From Acidobacteriaceae bacterium (GTDB lineage: Bacteria > Acidobacteriota > Terriglobia > Terriglobales > Acidobacteriaceae): 9,348 nucleotides of DNA. Within the stretch, counting starts at the first letter, position 1, and every line of letters starts with the position of its first letter. Under the pieces are notes generated by a model. It saw nothing but the letters and a program-made list of their open reading frames with translations. It did no database searches and was not told where the DNA came from. The stretch spans positions 1-9,348 of the forward strand of contig JASHVU010000683.1 in assembly GCA_030044455.1 (NCBI GenBank), read 5' to 3'. Positions 1-6,713 of the stretch are shown one piece after another. The position numbers and the translations under genes are program-made.

Positions 1-830
1 TCAGAATCCGTGCCCGTTTTGCGTTGCGCGTCAACCCTGACGTCTTTGCCGATACCCATCCCTACATCTCCACCGGTTTGCGCGAACACAAGTTCGGGAT
101 CGATATCCGGCGGGCTCTGGGCCTCTATAAGCAGGCCGCCAACGACCGCTGGCTGTTGCCGTTCGGGGTCAGCGTACACATAGGCTCGCAAATCCGATCG
201 ACCGCGCCCTTCGGCGCAGCGATTGAACGCGTGAGGAAGCTGGTGAGCCGGCTCAAGCGCGAAAGCATCGAGCTCGAATGCGTCGATGCCGGCGGCGGGC
301 TCGGCATTGACTATCACGGCCCATTTGACGCTGCAGCCAAGGTAGCCGAATATGCCGCGGCCCTCAGCGATTCTCTCAATGGCTTCAGCGGCACTCTGCT
401 TATCGAGCCTGGCCGATTTATTGTTGCCCAGGCCGGAGCTCTTCTCGCCCGCGTGCTCTACGTCAAGCGCAACGGCAAAAAGATCTTCGTCATTACCGAC
501 GCTGCCATGAACGACCTCATCCGCCCCGCGCTTTATCAGGCCCATCACGAAATCGTTCCGGTGCGGCGCAGACCCGGCAAGGTGCGCATGGTCGATGTGG
601 TTGGTCCGGTCTGCGAGACCGGCGACTTTTTCGCCCGCGACCGCAAGCTCTCTCCGGTCCAGCCCGGCGACCTGGTGGCCTTGCTCGATGCGGGAGCCTA
701 TGGCATGTCGCAAAGTTCGAATTACAACTCGCGCCCGCGCGCCGCCGAGGTGATGGTGAGCGGTGAACATGCCCGGCTCATCCGCCGCCGCGAGAGCATC
801 AACGAAATGCTGGCGCCAGAGATGGCGTAG
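1..830 (+). CDS. lysA: Diaminopimelate decarboxylase (LysA), 5' end missing
   Basis: This PLP-dependent enzyme decarboxylates meso-diaminopimelate to L-lysine, the last step of lysine synthesis, in the cytoplasm. The frame is open from base 3 with no start inside the window, so about a third of the protein, including the PLP-lysine region, lies upstream. Counting from the TTG codon at 24 (an internal codon, not the start), visible family motifs are RVNPD (2-6), the STGL..HKFG segment (16-25), HIGSQ (52-56), the glycine-rich PLP-phosphate loop DAGGGLGIDY (88-97), EPGR (128-131), GPVCETGD with the active-site Cys197 (194-201), and GAYGMSQSSNYNSRPRAAEV near the C-terminus. These together separate LysA from ornithine or arginine decarboxylases of the same fold. 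It ends at TAG 828-830, 57 bp before the esterase on the same strand. No frameshift or missing motif is seen in the visible part. Confidence 0.96.
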   Translation, partial: RIRARFALRVNPDVFADTHPYISTGLREHKFGIDIRRALGLYKQAANDRWLLPFGVSVHIGSQIRSTAPFGAAIERVRKLVSRLKRESIELECVDAGGGLGIDYHGPFDAAAKVAEYAAALSDSLNGFSGTLLIEPGRFIVAQAGALLARVLYVKRNGKKIFVITDAAMNDLIRPALYQAHHEIVPVRRRPGKVRMVDVVGPVCETGDFFARDRKLSPVQPGDLVALLDAGAYGMSQSSNYNSRPRAAEVMVSGEHARLIRRRESINEMLAPEMA

Positions 831-844
831 GGATTCCCGCACAA

Positions 845-884
845 CCCCGCCCCGCCCTGTTATCGTATTGCGCGGGGGATTTTT
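845..884 (+). terminator. Possible lysA terminator or attenuator hairpin
   Basis: CCCCGC at 850-855 pairs perfectly with GCGGGG at 872-877 across a 16-nt loop, and five T residues (880-884) follow after GA. A second CCCCGC at 845-850 could pair instead. The 3' arm contains part of the GGGGGA ribosome binding site of the esterase. It may end lysA transcription, or hide the esterase ribosome binding site. The large loop makes the terminator role uncertain. Confidence 0.4.
874..879 (+). promoter_or_regulatory. Ribosome binding site of the esterase gene
   Basis: The purine run GGGGGA lies 8 nt before the ATG at 888 and supports that start. It overlaps the 3' arm of the hairpin at 850-877. Confidence 0.5.
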
Positions 885-887
885 CGA

Positions 888-2456
888 ATGCGTTCAAGCC
901 TGTTGGCTGCTGCCGCCGTTGTTCTTTCTTGCATTCTCCTTGGTTTCTCCGCTACCGCTTCTGCCGATCCGCTCACTGTAAAGACCGCTCAGGGTAAGGT
1001 CCATGGCAAGACCATCAACGATGGCAAGGTGCGGGCTTTTCTGGGCCTGCCTTATGCCGCTCCACCGGTAGGCGACCTGCGCTGGAAGGCCCCTCAGCCA
1101 CCCATCAAGTGGAAGGGCGTACGCGACGCCACCAAGTTCGGCGCTCATTGCGTGCAGGGTCACGTCTATGACGACATGGTTTTCCAGGACGATGGCGAAA
1201 ACGAAGACTGCCTTTTCCTGAACGTCTACTTGCCCGCCACGGCCAAGGGCAAGAGCAAGCTGCCGGTCATGTTCTGGATTCACGGCGGCGGCTACAGCGG
1301 CGGCTCGGGCGACGAGCCTCGCCATAATGGCGACTTTCTGCCCCTCAAGGGCGTGGTGCTGGTCACCATTAACTACCGGCTCGGCGTCTTTGGATTTCTG
1401 GCGACCTCAGACCTCGCCAAAGAGGCGAACGGCGCAGCAGGGAACTACGGAATGATGGACATGGTGGCCGCCTTGCAGTGGGTTCGCGACAACATTCAGA
1501 AATTCGGTGGTGATCCCGGCAACGTGACCATCTTCGGCGAGAGCGCCGGTTCATTTGCGGTGAGCACGCTCATGGCTGCGCCGTCGGCGCAAGGGCTCTT
1601 CGCCAAGGCTATTGGTGAGAGCGGCGGTGCGCTGGGCCGCAGGAATCAGCCTACGCTTGAGGAAGCCGAAGGACGGGAGCAAAAGTGGGCCGATTCTCTG
1701 GGAGCAACCTCGCTCGCCGCGCTTCGTGCACTGCCTGCCCAAACCGTTCTCGAAGCCGCTCATAAAAGGGGTGCGCCAAGCTTCTGGCCGGTGATCGACG
1801 GCCATTTCCTCGCCGAGCCCGTGGCTGACACTTATGCCGCCGGCCACCAGGCGCACGTGCCCACGCTGGCAGGCTGGAACCATGACGAGATGAGCTTTCT
1901 TGCCAACGGAATGACGGTCGCCAAGTGGAAGGCTTTCGCGACCACTACCTATGGCGAGCACGCCGATGAGTTCCTGGCTCTTTATCCCGGCACAACCGAC
2001 GAAGAAGCTCAGCGCTCGGCTATCGATTACGGCAGCGACAGCTTCATCGCCTTTTCCACCTGGCAGTGGATTGAAGCGCAGGTGAAGACGGGCGACGCGC
2101 CGGTTTATCGCTACCGCCTCGATCTTGCTTCTCCGCCCAGCAAATTCCACGAAGGGTCGTTTGCGTTCCACTCCGACGACATCGAATACATCTTCGGCAC
2201 CCTCGACACGCGGCCCGGAGCAGTGTGGCGGCCGGAAGACCGGAAGCTGAGCGACGAAATGATGGACTACTGGGCCAACTTCGCTAAGACCGGTGACCCT
2301 AACGGCGGTGACCTTCCGGCCTGGCCGCGCTACGACAAAACGGGTCAAATCATCTTCCTTGACAAAGACATCACGTCGGGCACACCAACTACCACGGCGC
2401 GCTACGAGTTCATGACGAAGGTGAAGCCGATAACCCGAGGAATGTTCGGAGATTAA
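888..2456 (+). CDS. Secreted type-B carboxylesterase (alpha/beta hydrolase)
   Basis: This 522-residue serine hydrolase belongs to the carboxylesterase/para-nitrobenzyl esterase family, which cleaves carboxylic esters; the substrate cannot be read from sequence. Residues 1-26 look like a Sec signal peptide, with likely cleavage after ASA26. The oxyanion-hole motif HGGG is at 132-135, the second family signature EDCLFLNVY at 106-114, and the nucleophile elbow GESAG at 217-221 (Ser219). The likely acidic residue is Glu334 in GWNHDE, and the likely catalytic His is His428 in FHSDDIEYIFG. Cys88 and Cys108 match the conserved N-terminal disulfide of the family, which fits an exported protein. Length is normal (about 500-550). 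The ATG at 888 has a GGGGGA ribosome binding site. It follows lysA by 57 bp, but no functional link is evident. A lipoprotein is less likely, because Cys15 lacks a good lipobox. Confidence 0.93.
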   Translation: MRSSLLAAAAVVLSCILLGFSATASADPLTVKTAQGKVHGKTINDGKVRAFLGLPYAAPPVGDLRWKAPQPPIKWKGVRDATKFGAHCVQGHVYDDMVFQDDGENEDCLFLNVYLPATAKGKSKLPVMFWIHGGGYSGGSGDEPRHNGDFLPLKGVVLVTINYRLGVFGFLATSDLAKEANGAAGNYGMMDMVAALQWVRDNIQKFGGDPGNVTIFGESAGSFAVSTLMAAPSAQGLFAKAIGESGGALGRRNQPTLEEAEGREQKWADSLGATSLAALRALPAQTVLEAAHKRGAPSFWPVIDGHFLAEPVADTYAAGHQAHVPTLAGWNHDEMSFLANGMTVAKWKAFATTTYGEHADEFLALYPGTTDEEAQRSAIDYGSDSFIAFSTWQWIEAQVKTGDAPVYRYRLDLASPPSKFHEGSFAFHSDDIEYIFGTLDTRPGAVWRPEDRKLSDEMMDYWANFAKTGDPNGGDLPAWPRYDKTGQIIFLDKDITSGTPTTTARYEFMTKVKPITRGMFGD

Positions 2457-2474
2457 GATCTGATCCCTAAATGG

Positions 2475-2551
2475 GTAGCGCCGGCCTCCTGGCCGGTTGT
2501 CGTGTGGGCCTCCTAGGCCCACACCCGGGGGCTGGCGGCATATACGCCGCC
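2475..2551. repeat. Three tandem hairpins, REP-like repeat cluster
   Basis: Three perfect inverted repeats stand in a row. CCGGCC (2481-2486) pairs with GGCCGG (2491-2496) around TCCT. GTGTGGGCCT (2502-2511) pairs with AGGCCCACAC (2515-2524) around CCT. GGCGGC (2534-2539) pairs with GCCGCC (2546-2551) around ATATAC. The first two share the core GGCCTCCT(A)GGCC at a 24-nt offset, so they are related units. A GTAG tetranucleotide (2475-2478) stands just before the first hairpin, as in REP elements mobilised by RAYT (TnpA-REP) transposases. None has a T tract, so they are poor terminators. The dispersed-repeat status is inference: only one cluster of this type is in the window. Confidence 0.6.
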
Positions 2552-2584
2552 CTTGCAACCAGTCTGGATCATCTGCACAAACGC

Positions 2585-2611
2585 AAAAAGGGCTGCGCGA
2601 CTCGCGCAGCC
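2585..2611 (-). terminator. Intrinsic terminator of the PG-binding protein gene
   Basis: Read on the minus strand, a perfect 9-bp stem (GGCTGCGCG / CGCGCAGCC, 2591-2599 with 2603-2611) around a 3-nt loop is followed by C and five T residues (2589-2585). It begins 27 bp beyond the TAA of the minus-strand gene at 2638. The plus-strand side has no T run, so it should act in one direction only. Confidence 0.88.
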
Positions 2612-2637
2612 TCTAACTTCTCGGATTGAACTTCTGC

Positions 2638-3105
2638 TTATTGGCGCGCGCCTGAAGCCGCGGTAAAGCCCTGGTCCTGTTGCGCGGGAATTGTGCTGGT
2701 GGGGGGCGGATCGCTGAAAGTAGCGTCCTTGGCATTCAGCGCATTCGAGTAGTCGGGGCCGAGCCCAAGCTTTTTGAGCGCCCTTGAGTCGGGCATCAGC
2801 TTGGTCTGCCATCCCTGGTCGGACTGATACTTCTGCATCGCAGCAACCGTAGTCGAATCCCACTTACCCGTGGGCTCGCCGCTCAAATAGTGCTCGCGGA
2901 TCAGCGCCTGCTGAATCTGCATCACCCGGTCGGGCTGGATAGACTGCTGGCCGCGGGTGCGATGATAGCGTTTCGACGTGATGCTGCGGGTGTGATGGGT
3001 CACCTGGCCGCTCGTGGGCGAGCGGTGAACCCGCGACGCATGCGCGGAAGAAGCAAAGGTCCCCGCACCAATCAAGATAGCCAGAACAAAGCGAAAACTG
3101 TACAC
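2638..3105 (-). CDS. Exported peptidoglycan-binding-domain protein
   Basis: A small protein of 155 residues from the GTG at 3105. Residues 1-23 form a signal peptide with a hydrophobic core (FVLAILIGAG) and an AHA cleavage motif. A basic linker rich in Arg, His, Ser and Thr (about 24-58) follows, then a single PG_binding_1-like domain (about 61-116) with the typical QIQQALIREHYL, GKWDSTTVAAMQKYQ and DSRALKKLGLG segments. The tail is Pro/Gln/Ala-rich. No catalytic domain is present, so it probably binds cell-wall peptidoglycan or serves as an adaptor in the periplasm; this is inference from the domain. A GTG at 3117 in the same frame would add four residues, but GAGGTGAT at 3120-3113 is a near-perfect Shine-Dalgarno sequence 7 nt before the GTG at 3105 and overlaps the earlier codon. 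It is followed by its own terminator and transcribed in the same direction as htrA. Confidence 0.85.
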   Translation of the reverse strand: MYSFRFVLAILIGAGTFASSAHASRVHRSPTSGQVTHHTRSITSKRYHRTRGQQSIQPDRVMQIQQALIREHYLSGEPTGKWDSTTVAAMQKYQSDQGWQTKLMPDSRALKKLGLGPDYSNALNAKDATFSDPPPTSTIPAQQDQGFTAASGARQ

Positions 3106-3112
3106 GTCTCTT

Positions 3113-3120
3113 ATCACCTC
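3113..3120 (-). promoter_or_regulatory. Strong ribosome binding site deciding the start of the PG-binding gene
   Basis: On the minus strand GAGGTGAT matches eight bases of the anti-Shine-Dalgarno complement and lies 7 nt before GTG 3105. The competing GTG codon at 3117-3115 lies inside it. Confidence 0.75.
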
Positions 3121-3152
3121 TGGGTTAAAAATGCTTCCTGGACGTTCCGTGC

Positions 3153-3181
3153 AGTGTACCCAAACCCAAGGTGCCCTACAA
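3153..3181 (-). promoter_or_regulatory. Candidate sigma70-type promoter of the PG-binding gene
   Basis: On the minus strand TTGTAG (3181-3176) and TACACT (3158-3153) are separated by exactly 17 nt. The -10 matches 4 of 6 and the -35 only 3 of 6 consensus bases. Predicted transcription would start near 3146, giving a leader of about 40 nt. Confidence 0.35.
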
Positions 3182-3224
3182 GAAGAAAATTACCTTTGAT
3201 ACGAATCTGGGGCATTCTTACTAG

Positions 3225-3254
3225 AAAAACTGCGCTTTCGGGTTGAATTAGCGC
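3225..3254 (-). terminator. Weak candidate terminator of htrA
   Basis: On the minus strand GCGCT (3254-3250) pairs with AGCGC (3236-3232) across 13 nt, then AG and a run of five T residues (3229-3225). An overlapping alternative 6-bp stem (3251-3256 with 3270-3275) has no T run. The site lies about 33 bp beyond the htrA stop. The stem is short, so this is only suggestive. Confidence 0.3.
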
Positions 3255-3286
3255 CGAAAAGCCGCTCCCCGGCGCCGTTACAAAAG

Positions 3287-4930
3287 TTACTGAAGCACAC
3301 CGCCCGGGTACAGGATCCCAGCCTCGGGATGCTTCGGGTCGACCACCTCAAACACTACGTCATCGCCGACTTTCAGTTTGCTCACGATCGCTTCGAACTG
3401 GTCGCGGGTGCCTGTGGGCTGCTTGTTTACGTGCGTAATCACCTGACCCGGCTCAAGTTGCCGCAGATCGGCAAATGAGCCTGTTCGCACGGATTCAATC
3501 TCCACTCCCGGCATGTGGATTTTTGCGGCCACCTGCGGCGAAATGTCGCGCACAACCAATCCAAGCTTGGTCTCGCCTGCTCCACTCGGGCCTTCCGGGC
3601 TGGGAGCGGCCTCGGGATTGGTCAGGTTGGCGAATACCTTGTCGCGGTCACCGATGGTCACTGTCGCGTCGGACTGCTTGCCGTCTCTCAGGTATCCCAG
3701 GCGGGCCGTCGAACCCGGCCTGCGGCCGGCGATGTCGTTCACCAGGTCGTCGCCATCCTTCACCATTCGGCCGTCGATGCTGGTAATAATGTCGCCCGGC
3801 TTCAGGCCGGCCTTGTCGGCAGGTCCTCCCGGTTGAACCAACTGCACCAGCACACCGTTCTTGAACCCGTATACACGGTTGACTGAGCTCGACAGGCCGT
3901 TGTTAAACGAAATCCCGATCGAACCGCGAACCACTTTGTGGCTGGGGCTGATCAGGTCGTTATAAATTGCTACAACCGTATTCGACGGCATGGCGAACCC
4001 AATTCCCTCGTAGCCGGCTGATTGCGTATAAATGGCCGTGTTCACACCGATGACGTTGCCGTTCATATCAAGAAGCGGCCCACCGGAATTGCCGGGATTG
4101 ATGGCCGCGTCTGTCTGGATAAAATGCTGGAACTGGCCGCTGACGCCAGGTTCGATGGTGCGGTTCTTGGCCGAGATGATTCCCGCAGTCACCGTCTGCG
4201 ACAGTGCAAATGGGCTGCCGATCGCCTCAACCCAATCGCCCACTTGTGACTCATCGCTATTGCCCATCTTCACCGTCGGCAGCGGTGTGCTGGTGTCAAT
4301 CTTGATCACCGCCAGGTCGGTGGCCTTGTCGACGCCGATAACGCGGGCCGGCCGACCCAGGTCCGAGGTGTCGGGGTCGGTCGAGAGCTTCACGTAGATC
4401 TTGTCGGCATTGTCCACCACGTGGTCGTTGGTGATGATGTAGCCTTTGGGATCGACAATGAACCCCGAACCAAGCGATTCCTGCACCTGGCCCTGGTCGC
4501 CCTGGTCGCCTTGGCCGGGAATCTGTCCGCCGAAGAAGCGATTAAAGAAGTCCTGGAAATTGTCGTCGCCTTGACCCTGCCCCTGACTTTGCCCCTGGTC
4601 GTCGTTGTTGTCATCGGGGTTGCCCGGCATGGGAATACTCCGTCCATGGAACCGGCGCATGCGGTTGTCGCTCTGCTTGGGCATCGTCTGGGTGTTGATA
4701 TTCACCACTGCCGGCGCAACCTGCTTGGCAATCTTCACAAACTCGTTCGGAGGCAGCGAAGAATTCACGATCTTCAGAGGGCTGGCATCGCTGCTCGCGT
4801 TCTCTTGCTCCTGGCCGCGAACTCCGTGTGCGGCAAATGAACCCGCTACGATGGCAGCCGTTAACGTGGCAAGCACAACAAACGCCGATGTAAGACGCCG
4901 CGCACTCAGCCGCTCAAGAATCGATCTCAT
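3287..4930 (-). CDS. Periplasmic serine protease of the Do/HtrA (DegP/DegQ) family
   Basis: This protein degrades or chaperones misfolded envelope proteins (MEROPS S1C). Numbered from ATG 4930 (547 residues), about 13-33 form a hydrophobic export signal or anchor. The trypsin-like domain carries the triad His170 (ITNDHVV), Asp205 (ATDLAVIKI) and Ser282 (NPGNSGGPL), all intact. PDZ1 covers about 335-428 (GVLVQLVQPGGPADKAGLKPGDIITSIDG) and PDZ2 about 454-545, ending near the C-terminus. A low-complexity Asp/Asn/Gln/Gly stretch (about 103-150) containing FQDFFNRFFGG sits where DegP has its LA loop. An in-frame TTG at 4987 would add 19 residues, but these precede a complete signal sequence, so ATG 4930 is preferred. 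The ribosome binding site is weak (GAGAG, 4 nt from ATG). The next gene upstream, an M20 peptidase, is 261 bp away. Choice between degP and degQ names is not possible from sequence. Confidence 0.95.
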   Translation of the reverse strand: MRSILERLSARRLTSAFVVLATLTAAIVAGSFAAHGVRGQEQENASSDASPLKIVNSSLPPNEFVKIAKQVAPAVVNINTQTMPKQSDNRMRRFHGRSIPMPGNPDDNNDDQGQSQGQGQGDDNFQDFFNRFFGGQIPGQGDQGDQGQVQESLGSGFIVDPKGYIITNDHVVDNADKIYVKLSTDPDTSDLGRPARVIGVDKATDLAVIKIDTSTPLPTVKMGNSDESQVGDWVEAIGSPFALSQTVTAGIISAKNRTIEPGVSGQFQHFIQTDAAINPGNSGGPLLDMNGNVIGVNTAIYTQSAGYEGIGFAMPSNTVVAIYNDLISPSHKVVRGSIGISFNNGLSSSVNRVYGFKNGVLVQLVQPGGPADKAGLKPGDIITSIDGRMVKDGDDLVNDIAGRRPGSTARLGYLRDGKQSDATVTIGDRDKVFANLTNPEAAPSPEGPSGAGETKLGLVVRDISPQVAAKIHMPGVEIESVRTGSFADLRQLEPGQVITHVNKQPTGTRDQFEAIVSKLKVGDDVVFEVVDPKHPEAGILYPGGVLQ

Positions 4931-4977
4931 ATAACTCTCTAACCTCGTTGCCCTGGCTTGCCTCGCGGCTGAAGCCC

Positions 4978-5015
4978 GATGCTTCAATTCTCAGTTGGAT
5001 GCACCAATTCTCAGT
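4978..5015 (-). repeat. Tandem 18-bp direct repeat upstream of htrA
   Basis: Two copies, at 4978-4995 and 4998-5015, share 16 of 18 bases with a 2-nt spacer, so the period is 20 bp, about two helical turns. On the minus strand each reads ACTGAGAATTGNNGCATC. The distal copy overlaps the candidate -10 box at 5013-5018. The arrangement resembles a tandem operator, but could be a small chance duplication. Confidence 0.6.
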
Positions 5016-5018
5016 ATA
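5013..5018 (-). promoter_or_regulatory. Candidate -10 box of htrA
   Basis: On the minus strand TATACT matches TATAAT at 5 of 6 bases. No recognisable -35 lies 16-18 nt upstream, so it would need an activator or another sigma factor. Transcription would start near 5006, inside the tandem repeat, with a leader of about 76 nt that contains a 6-bp hairpin (4970-4975 with 4981-4986). Confidence 0.35.
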
Positions 5019-5191
5019 GCCATCGCTGGTCCTTCCGACGCATCCGCGACGGGCATTTCCCCGGCCATCCTGTCCCGCTTCTCCTATAGACGGGCTGGAG
5101 CGGGGAAAAGAGACGCGGCCAGCTTCGGAGCCATGCCGTCGCGATTCCACTCCATGTCAGGAACCGAATGCAAGACTATAAATGATTGAAT

Positions 5192-6451
5192 TTACTGTTC
5201 ATGGCACCATTCAGCCATCGCCAGCAAGAGCAACAACACTCGTCGCAACCCAAGCTCCCGATCCTTGGCCGAGTACCACTCAGCCAGTGTATGGGCGTCC
5301 CCACCATCGCCCCCGGCGCCGATCGATAGTGACGGCACCCCGAGAGACAGGGGCAGATTTGCGTCGGTCGAACCGAGTCGGAGTTCCGTCTGCAATCCCA
5401 GATGCCGGTCAACCGCCCGCAGCGTCTCAAGCAGTTCTGAGTCTTCGGCCAGTTTCGCTGCCGGCCGGTCGCCAATCTTGCCGATCGTAAAGTCCAGCCT
5501 GCCACGCCCATCCGTTCCCGCTGCCTTCGCCTTCCGGTTCCAATGGTCAACCGCGTCTTCCATGGCGCGGTGCAGAGCCACCTCCAACCGTACCAGCTCG
5601 TCAACGCTCGTCGAACGGAAGTCGATCGTCGCTTCGGCACTCTCCGGAATTGAGTTCACACTCGTTCCCCCCCGGATCGTTCCCAGGCTGAGTGTGGTCC
5701 TGGGTTCTTCGGGCAGGGCCGTTTCCGCCAGCGCCGCCAGTGCCGTGGCCAGCGCCGTAATCGGATTGGGAGTGCCCGCATCGGTAAAACTATGACCCCC
5801 GGGCCCCCGCACCGACACATGAAATCGCCGGCTGCCCAGCGCCTGCGTCACGGCCGATTCCGCCCCGGCCCCGTCCATCACGATGTGGGCGGCAATCCGG
5901 CCCGCCAGGCGGCTTTCCCGGTAGAGGTGCCGCATCCCTTTCAGGTCGCCTTCACCCTCCTCGCCCACATTGCCCATAAAGACCAGGGGAACAGGTAGCG
6001 ACGTCTTTGCCTCAGCCAGGGCGAAGGCAATGGCCAGCATCCCGGCCAACCCGGCCCCGTTGTCGCACGCTCCGGGGGCAAACAGACGCTCCCCTTCCAG
6101 CACCGGTTCCAGCCGTGTTTCCGGCGGGAAGACCGTATCGAGGTGCGCTGAAACCACCACTACCGGCCCGCTGCTCTCCGGTGGCAAGTCTGCGGCGTCG
6201 ATCACTCCAAACACATTCCCCGCGGCATCGGTCTCAATCTGGCTCAGCCCGGCCTCGGCAAACCGCCGACCAATCCACTCACCCCGGGCCAGTTCGCCGT
6301 TCAGCGGGGCTGGGATCTTCACCAGCTCGGTCTGCCAGTCCATGATGCGCTTGGGGTTCAGGTGCAGCCAAGCAAAAGCCGCATGCACGCTGCGGCGAGC
6401 GGCCAGCGCCGTCACTCGCGAGAATGCTGAATTGTGAGTGAGCACGGCCAT
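5192..6451 (-). CDS. M20-family zinc metallopeptidase (tripeptidase-like)
   Basis: A 419-residue cytoplasmic-type di-zinc hydrolase; the family includes PepT, carboxypeptidase G2 and related aminoacylases, so peptide cleavage is likely but the substrate is unknown. Metal and catalytic residues are visible in order: His103 and Asp105 in SAHLDTVFP, bridging Asp130 in GACDNGAG, Glu164 (general base) and Glu165 (zinc) in NVGEEGEGDLKG, Asp193 in VMDGAG and His387 in GGDAHTLAEWY. The dimerisation/lid domain is inserted between, with RGPGGHSF (215-222) and the conserved GGTSVNSIPESA (261-272). Length is normal and no ligand is missing. There is no signal peptide; the N-terminal residues 1-36 are an extra basic, helical stretch before the peptidase domain. 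The ATG at 6451 has no clear ribosome binding site, so the exact start is uncertain. HtrA lies downstream on the same strand; co-transcription is possible across 261 bp but not shown. Confidence 0.92.
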   Translation of the reverse strand: MAVLTHNSAFSRVTALAARRSVHAAFAWLHLNPKRIMDWQTELVKIPAPLNGELARGEWIGRRFAEAGLSQIETDAAGNVFGVIDAADLPPESSGPVVVVSAHLDTVFPPETRLEPVLEGERLFAPGACDNGAGLAGMLAIAFALAEAKTSLPVPLVFMGNVGEEGEGDLKGMRHLYRESRLAGRIAAHIVMDGAGAESAVTQALGSRRFHVSVRGPGGHSFTDAGTPNPITALATALAALAETALPEEPRTTLSLGTIRGGTSVNSIPESAEATIDFRSTSVDELVRLEVALHRAMEDAVDHWNRKAKAAGTDGRGRLDFTIGKIGDRPAAKLAEDSELLETLRAVDRHLGLQTELRLGSTDANLPLSLGVPSLSIGAGGDGGDAHTLAEWYSAKDRELGLRRVLLLLLAMAEWCHEQ

Positions 6452-6700
6452 GGCGTGGTCACAGATTAACAGGGATCAAACAACCGAGGTTACTTCATGA
6501 CCGGCTCCAGCCTTGCGCTCCGTCCGATTCGCCGTCGATTGTAATCCGAACTCGGTTCTTAAAAGACCATCGCAATTCCCGAGTGGCGCTATCCCGAATG
6601 CACGTTTCTTGAGAGGTTACGGAAATACTCCATAGCAGCCACAGTTTTGAAAGGGCACGGATTGATCCGTGCCGAAAACGTCAGCCAAATGAGTCGGGCT
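6452..6700. other. Non-coding region between truA and the M20 peptidase gene
   Basis: No plausible gene is seen in these 249 bp. On the minus strand TACAAT (6543-6538) matches 5 of 6 bases of a -10 box about 87 bp before the M20 start, but no matching -35 is present, so the promoter is unproven. The last 50 bp hold the paired-hairpin repeat described separately. Confidence 0.5.
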
Positions 6701-6713
6701 TTAGCCCCTGAAG
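6653..6713. repeat. Paired-hairpin repeat at the 3' end of truA
   Basis: GGCACGGA (6654-6661) pairs perfectly with TCCGTGCC (6666-6673) around TTGA, and 22 nt later GGGC (6696-6699) pairs with GCCC (6704-6707) around TTTA. The second hairpin contains the truA stop codon (6703-6701). On the minus strand the large hairpin is followed only by CTTTC, so it would be a weak terminator of truA. The layout resembles a two-part intergenic repeat; I recall similar GGGCTTTAGCCCC elements in acidobacterial genomes, which is recollection and not a search result. Confidence 0.55.

Noticed and set aside
894..1325. Minus-strand frame opposite the esterase signal peptide region
   Set aside because: Antisense shadow with Ala/Gly/Arg-biased translation and no motifs.
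2502..2524. Perfect 10-bp hairpin as the esterase terminator
   Set aside because: No T run follows on the plus strand, and it shares its core with a neighbouring hairpin, so a repeat element is the better reading.
1551..2558. Long minus-strand open frame (335 codons) opposite the esterase
   Set aside because: The plus-strand frame has all catalytic motifs of a type-B esterase; the minus-strand translation shows no recognisable motif and is a GC-rich shadow.
4914..5150. Minus-strand frame of 78 codons overlapping the htrA start, as a leader peptide
   Set aside because: Composition is like non-coding translation, and it covers the tandem repeat and promoter candidate; no ribosome binding site supports it.
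4995..5189. Plus-strand frame of 64 codons in the htrA/M20 gap
   Set aside because: No ribosome binding site or recognisable motif; it crosses the repeat region of the htrA promoter.
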